NCBI GenBank assembly: GCA_035943935.1
Contig: DASZBR010000023.1
Span: 1-54,312 of the forward strand
Direction: 5' to 3'
From: DASZBR01 sp035943935
GTDB taxonomy: Bacteria > Pseudomonadota > Gammaproteobacteria > DASZBR01
DNA length: 54,312 nucleotides
This document shows positions 52,678-54,312 of this stretch, one piece after another. The notes below the pieces were generated by a model. That model was not told where the DNA came from, ran no database searches, and saw only the letters and a list, made by a program, of their open reading frames with translations. Numbering within the stretch: the first letter of the stretch is position 1; each line of letters begins with the position of its first letter. Both the position numbers and the translations under genes were made by a program.

Positions 52678-53211
52678 TTAATTTCTAAAATCCAGCGTAA
52701 CATTTGGATTCTCTTTAAGAATGGGTAATTCAACCTGTTCAAAAACACTGTTAGGCACGAGATCATTATCACAAAAAATAGTCACAACCCCGCGCACTTG
52801 CCGAGAAAATCTTTTATCGAATTCAATCCACAATTTACGAGCTTGTTCGAACGTGATATCTGAGCCTGGATGGAAAAAGCGTTTTTCTTCTAAAGATTTA
52901 CCTCCTGGTGTAGACTCAAGTGATCCAGGAATAATAGGTTCACTATTGTTTTTAATTTCCCGGCACGATGCTTTATCCGAATCTTGCCAAACTAATTCTC
53001 TGTTCCATTTGATAGATTTCAAATAACCATAAACCTTATCTCTGTCATTTTTAATCCAATCGGGTACTGCATTAGACCAACTATTTTCGGAGGGAAAATA
53101 AACGATATCAGCTCCCACAATCATGGGTTCAATAGCAAAAGAAACAGCACTTCTGTCTTGGTAATATGTCACATGACGCCATCCCATTTTAAATGATAGA
53201 TTAGCAGTCAT
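52678..53211 (-). CDS. Two-part protein: unknown N-terminal domain joined to a toxin-tail-like domain
   Basis: 177 aa. The first 90 residues (MGWRHVTYYQDRSAVSF, AIEPMIVGADIVYFPS) look like a small immunity-type or accessory domain. The last 80 (TPGGKSLEEKRFF, QARKLWIEFDKRF, PNSVFEQVELPILKENPNV) align with the end of the protein at 53691-54312: both share T-x-GG, QA-W, RF, P-SVF, P-L, NP-V. The joining of the two parts may reflect recombination. Role uncertain. Confidence 0.6.
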   Translation of the reverse strand: MTANLSFKMGWRHVTYYQDRSAVSFAIEPMIVGADIVYFPSENSWSNAVPDWIKNDRDKVYGYLKSIKWNRELVWQDSDKASCREIKNNSEPIIPGSLESTPGGKSLEEKRFFHPGSDITFEQARKLWIEFDKRFSRQVRGVVTIFCDNDLVPNSVFEQVELPILKENPNVTLDFRN

Positions 53212-53233
53212 AATTCCCCTTCTTTAACTTTGC

Positions 53234-53380
53234 TCATATAATTTTAAAGTCCCCATCTAATAATTCCAAGAATCGTTTTATATTAGAAACAATGTTCATT
53301 TTCACACTTAGTGTAATTTTTTTACCCGCTGGATTATCCCAGAAATCAATTCTAACTGTATTTTTTCCATACTGAGTCAT
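53234..53380 (-). CDS. Truncated paralogue of the 92-aa partner protein
   Basis: 48 aa (MTQYGKNTVRIDFWDNPAGK to LELLDGDFKII). It aligns with the C-terminal half of the protein at 53402-53680 (VVRINLGYNPQNST ... LLTGNFQIL): VRI, NP, a hydrophobic strand, NI and LL-G-F-I. Ribosome-binding site weak. Located 21 bases downstream of that gene and 22 bases upstream of the 177-aa gene, it looks like a decayed immunity copy. Confidence 0.5.
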   Translation of the reverse strand: MTQYGKNTVRIDFWDNPAGKKITLSVKMNIVSNIKRFLELLDGDFKII

Positions 53381-53401
53381 TCACTTAAATTTTTGGTGAC
53401 G

Positions 53402-53680
53402 TTATAAAATCTGAAAATTACCTGTTAAAAGTTTCACGGCTGATTTTATATTATCGGCAATAATTGTCTTTTCTATATTTGAAATAAGCTGAGTTTCTAG
53501 TGAATTCCATCTGCTTATTTTGCTTACATAAATATTTACTGTACTATTTTGCGGGTTATACCCTAAATTTATTCGAACAACTCTGTCATTCTCTCTGTAT
53601 TCCATTATATCAGAGCCAGTGATCTGAATGGAGAATCCGGTATCACTCTCAACACCTCCCTCGTTAATTTTTTTCAACAT
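53402..53680 (-). CDS. Putative immunity protein, partner of the toxin at the right edge
   Basis: 92 aa, small and beta-strand rich (FSIQITGSDIMEYRENDR, VNIYVSKISRWNS). It begins 10 bases after the stop of the toxin-tail gene on the same strand. A shortened copy lies just downstream at 53234-53380. Immunity is inferred from the pairing; no family recognised. Confidence 0.55.
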   Translation of the reverse strand: MLKKINEGGVESDTGFSIQITGSDIMEYRENDRVVRINLGYNPQNSTVNIYVSKISRWNSLETQLISNIEKTIIADNIKSAVKLLTGNFQIL

Positions 53681-53690
53681 AGATCACCTC

Positions 53691-54312
53691 CTATATTTTA
53701 GGCTTTAATAAATTTTTGTATTCAGGTTCAAACATAATATCAGTTACAGATGGATTATTAATCAGAACTGGATATTCAATTCGGTTAAAAACACTATCAG
53801 GAACCGCACCCTTTGTAAAAGCATATACTTTACCAGAAGCATTTTCTGCAAATCTTTGTGATAAAGCCTCCCACGGCCTAATAGCTTGTTTATATGGATA
53901 TTGATTAAATAAATCAAAAGATTTTAAATATTGACCTCCGGAAGTCATCTCCAACGTTATCTTATTAGCATTCATTGCGAACTCTGTTGCTCTCACCTCA
54001 TTACCATCTCCTGACCAAAATGCCGCTGAATCCACAGAGCTAGTTGCATCTAATTTAAATAGTGCATCATCAGTAAGACTATGAATTCTAAAATTATTAA
54101 CCGCCGGTCGAGAGAGTTTACTTTGCTCAATATTCGAAAGTACGCGCGATCGTAAAGCAGAAACTTCTGCACCTCCCCCCTCTAATGCTTCCCCTGCTAT
54201 GCTTTCCGCAACTTCACCCCACCCATCTGTCCCCAACATAATCGCAGCATTTAATGCATTGAGTCCAACTCCCGGCAACGTCATTCCCTTAAATGAATCT
54301 ACCGGATGTAAA
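53691..54312 (-). CDS. C-terminal part of a polymorphic toxin, running off the right edge
   Basis: The first in-frame Met is at 54284, but the frame is open to the window end (HPVDSFKGMTLPGVGLNALN), so the true start is outside. A Gly/Ala-rich stretch (NAAIMLGTDGWGEVAESIAG) precedes a globular tail: SGGQYLKSFDLF, YKQAIRPWEALSQRFAENAS, AVPDSVFNRIEYPVLINNP. The tail shares its pattern with the 177-aa protein at 52678. This module occurs at the tips of secreted toxins of Rhs-like type; its activity is not known to me. Confidence 0.65.
   Translation of the reverse strand, partial: LHPVDSFKGMTLPGVGLNALNAAIMLGTDGWGEVAESIAGEALEGGGAEVSALRSRVLSNIEQSKLSRPAVNNFRIHSLTDDALFKLDATSSVDSAAFWSGDGNEVRATEFAMNANKITLEMTSGGQYLKSFDLFNQYPYKQAIRPWEALSQRFAENASGKVYAFTKGAVPDSVFNRIEYPVLINNPSVTDIMFEPEYKNLLKPKI

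Overview
The window looks like a chromosomal piece of an AT-rich, host-associated gammaproteobacterium, most likely in the order Legionellales (Legionella, Coxiella, Berkiella or Aquicella relatives). That is an inference. It rests on ordinary gammaproteobacterial housekeeping genes (nadCBA, lolCD, arnCD, tsaE, amiC, rplY, pth, ychF) mixed with eukaryotic-like proteins: a SET-domain protein, a TPR-Ser/Thr kinase, and coiled-coil proteins with SP/TP sites and short basic clusters. No taxon-defining RNA is present, so the genus stays open.

Layout. 1-4.4 kb: a minus-strand overlapping operon msrAB > Dam-like methylase > beta-CASP nuclease > thymidine phosphorylase family (runs off the left edge). 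4.4-7.3 kb: dienelactone hydrolase, a divergent Hfq-like Sm protein, and a minus-strand trio rhodanese > SDR > SET protein. 7.4-12.2 kb: a REP pair, then the NAD de novo operon nadC-nadB-nadA with an MBL-fold hydrolase. 12.2-14.3 kb: a decayed island bounded by a 53-bp direct repeat of the 3' half of a CAT-anticodon tRNA; it carries a possible integrase remnant, a membrane protein and a REP-associated transposase with REPs on both sides. 14.3-20.3 kb: ychF, then four plus-strand effector-like genes. Three of them share a short IPxK-centred helical segment and a 14-bp upstream motif at nearly fixed distance from the start; two small acidic genes lie between them on the other strand. 20.3-24.9 kb: pth, rplY, a universal stress protein, a site-2 protease and an HD/cNMP-binding protein.

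24.9-31.8 kb: a two-partner secretion set (TpsB transporter behind tsaE-amiC; TpsA exoprotein with a FecR-like tail) and a GNAT enzyme. 31.9-39.9 kb: envelope genes arnC-arnD, lolC-lolD, an OmpR-type two-component pair, mltB, rlpA and sodC. 40-47.6 kb: accessory genes, including an RG-tailed coiled-coil protein, the TPR-kinase, two divergent single-domain receivers that both lack the phospho-acceptor Asp, a 451-aa unknown, a methyltransferase and two membrane proteins. 47.6 kb to the right edge: a minus-strand toxin/immunity array with an orphan LysM/ParB-like toxin tail, a SUKH-like putative immunity protein, a RES/ART-like toxin with a zinc-ribbon partner, duplicated toxin tails with partner remnants, and a KptA (RNA 2'-phosphotransferase) protein fused to an EF-Tu domain III-like module.

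The most novel-looking parts are the effector cluster with its shared promoter motif (15.4-20.3 kb), the KptA/EF-Tu-like fusion within the toxin array, and the paired pseudo-receivers. Functions come from motif recognition by eye; no database search was run.
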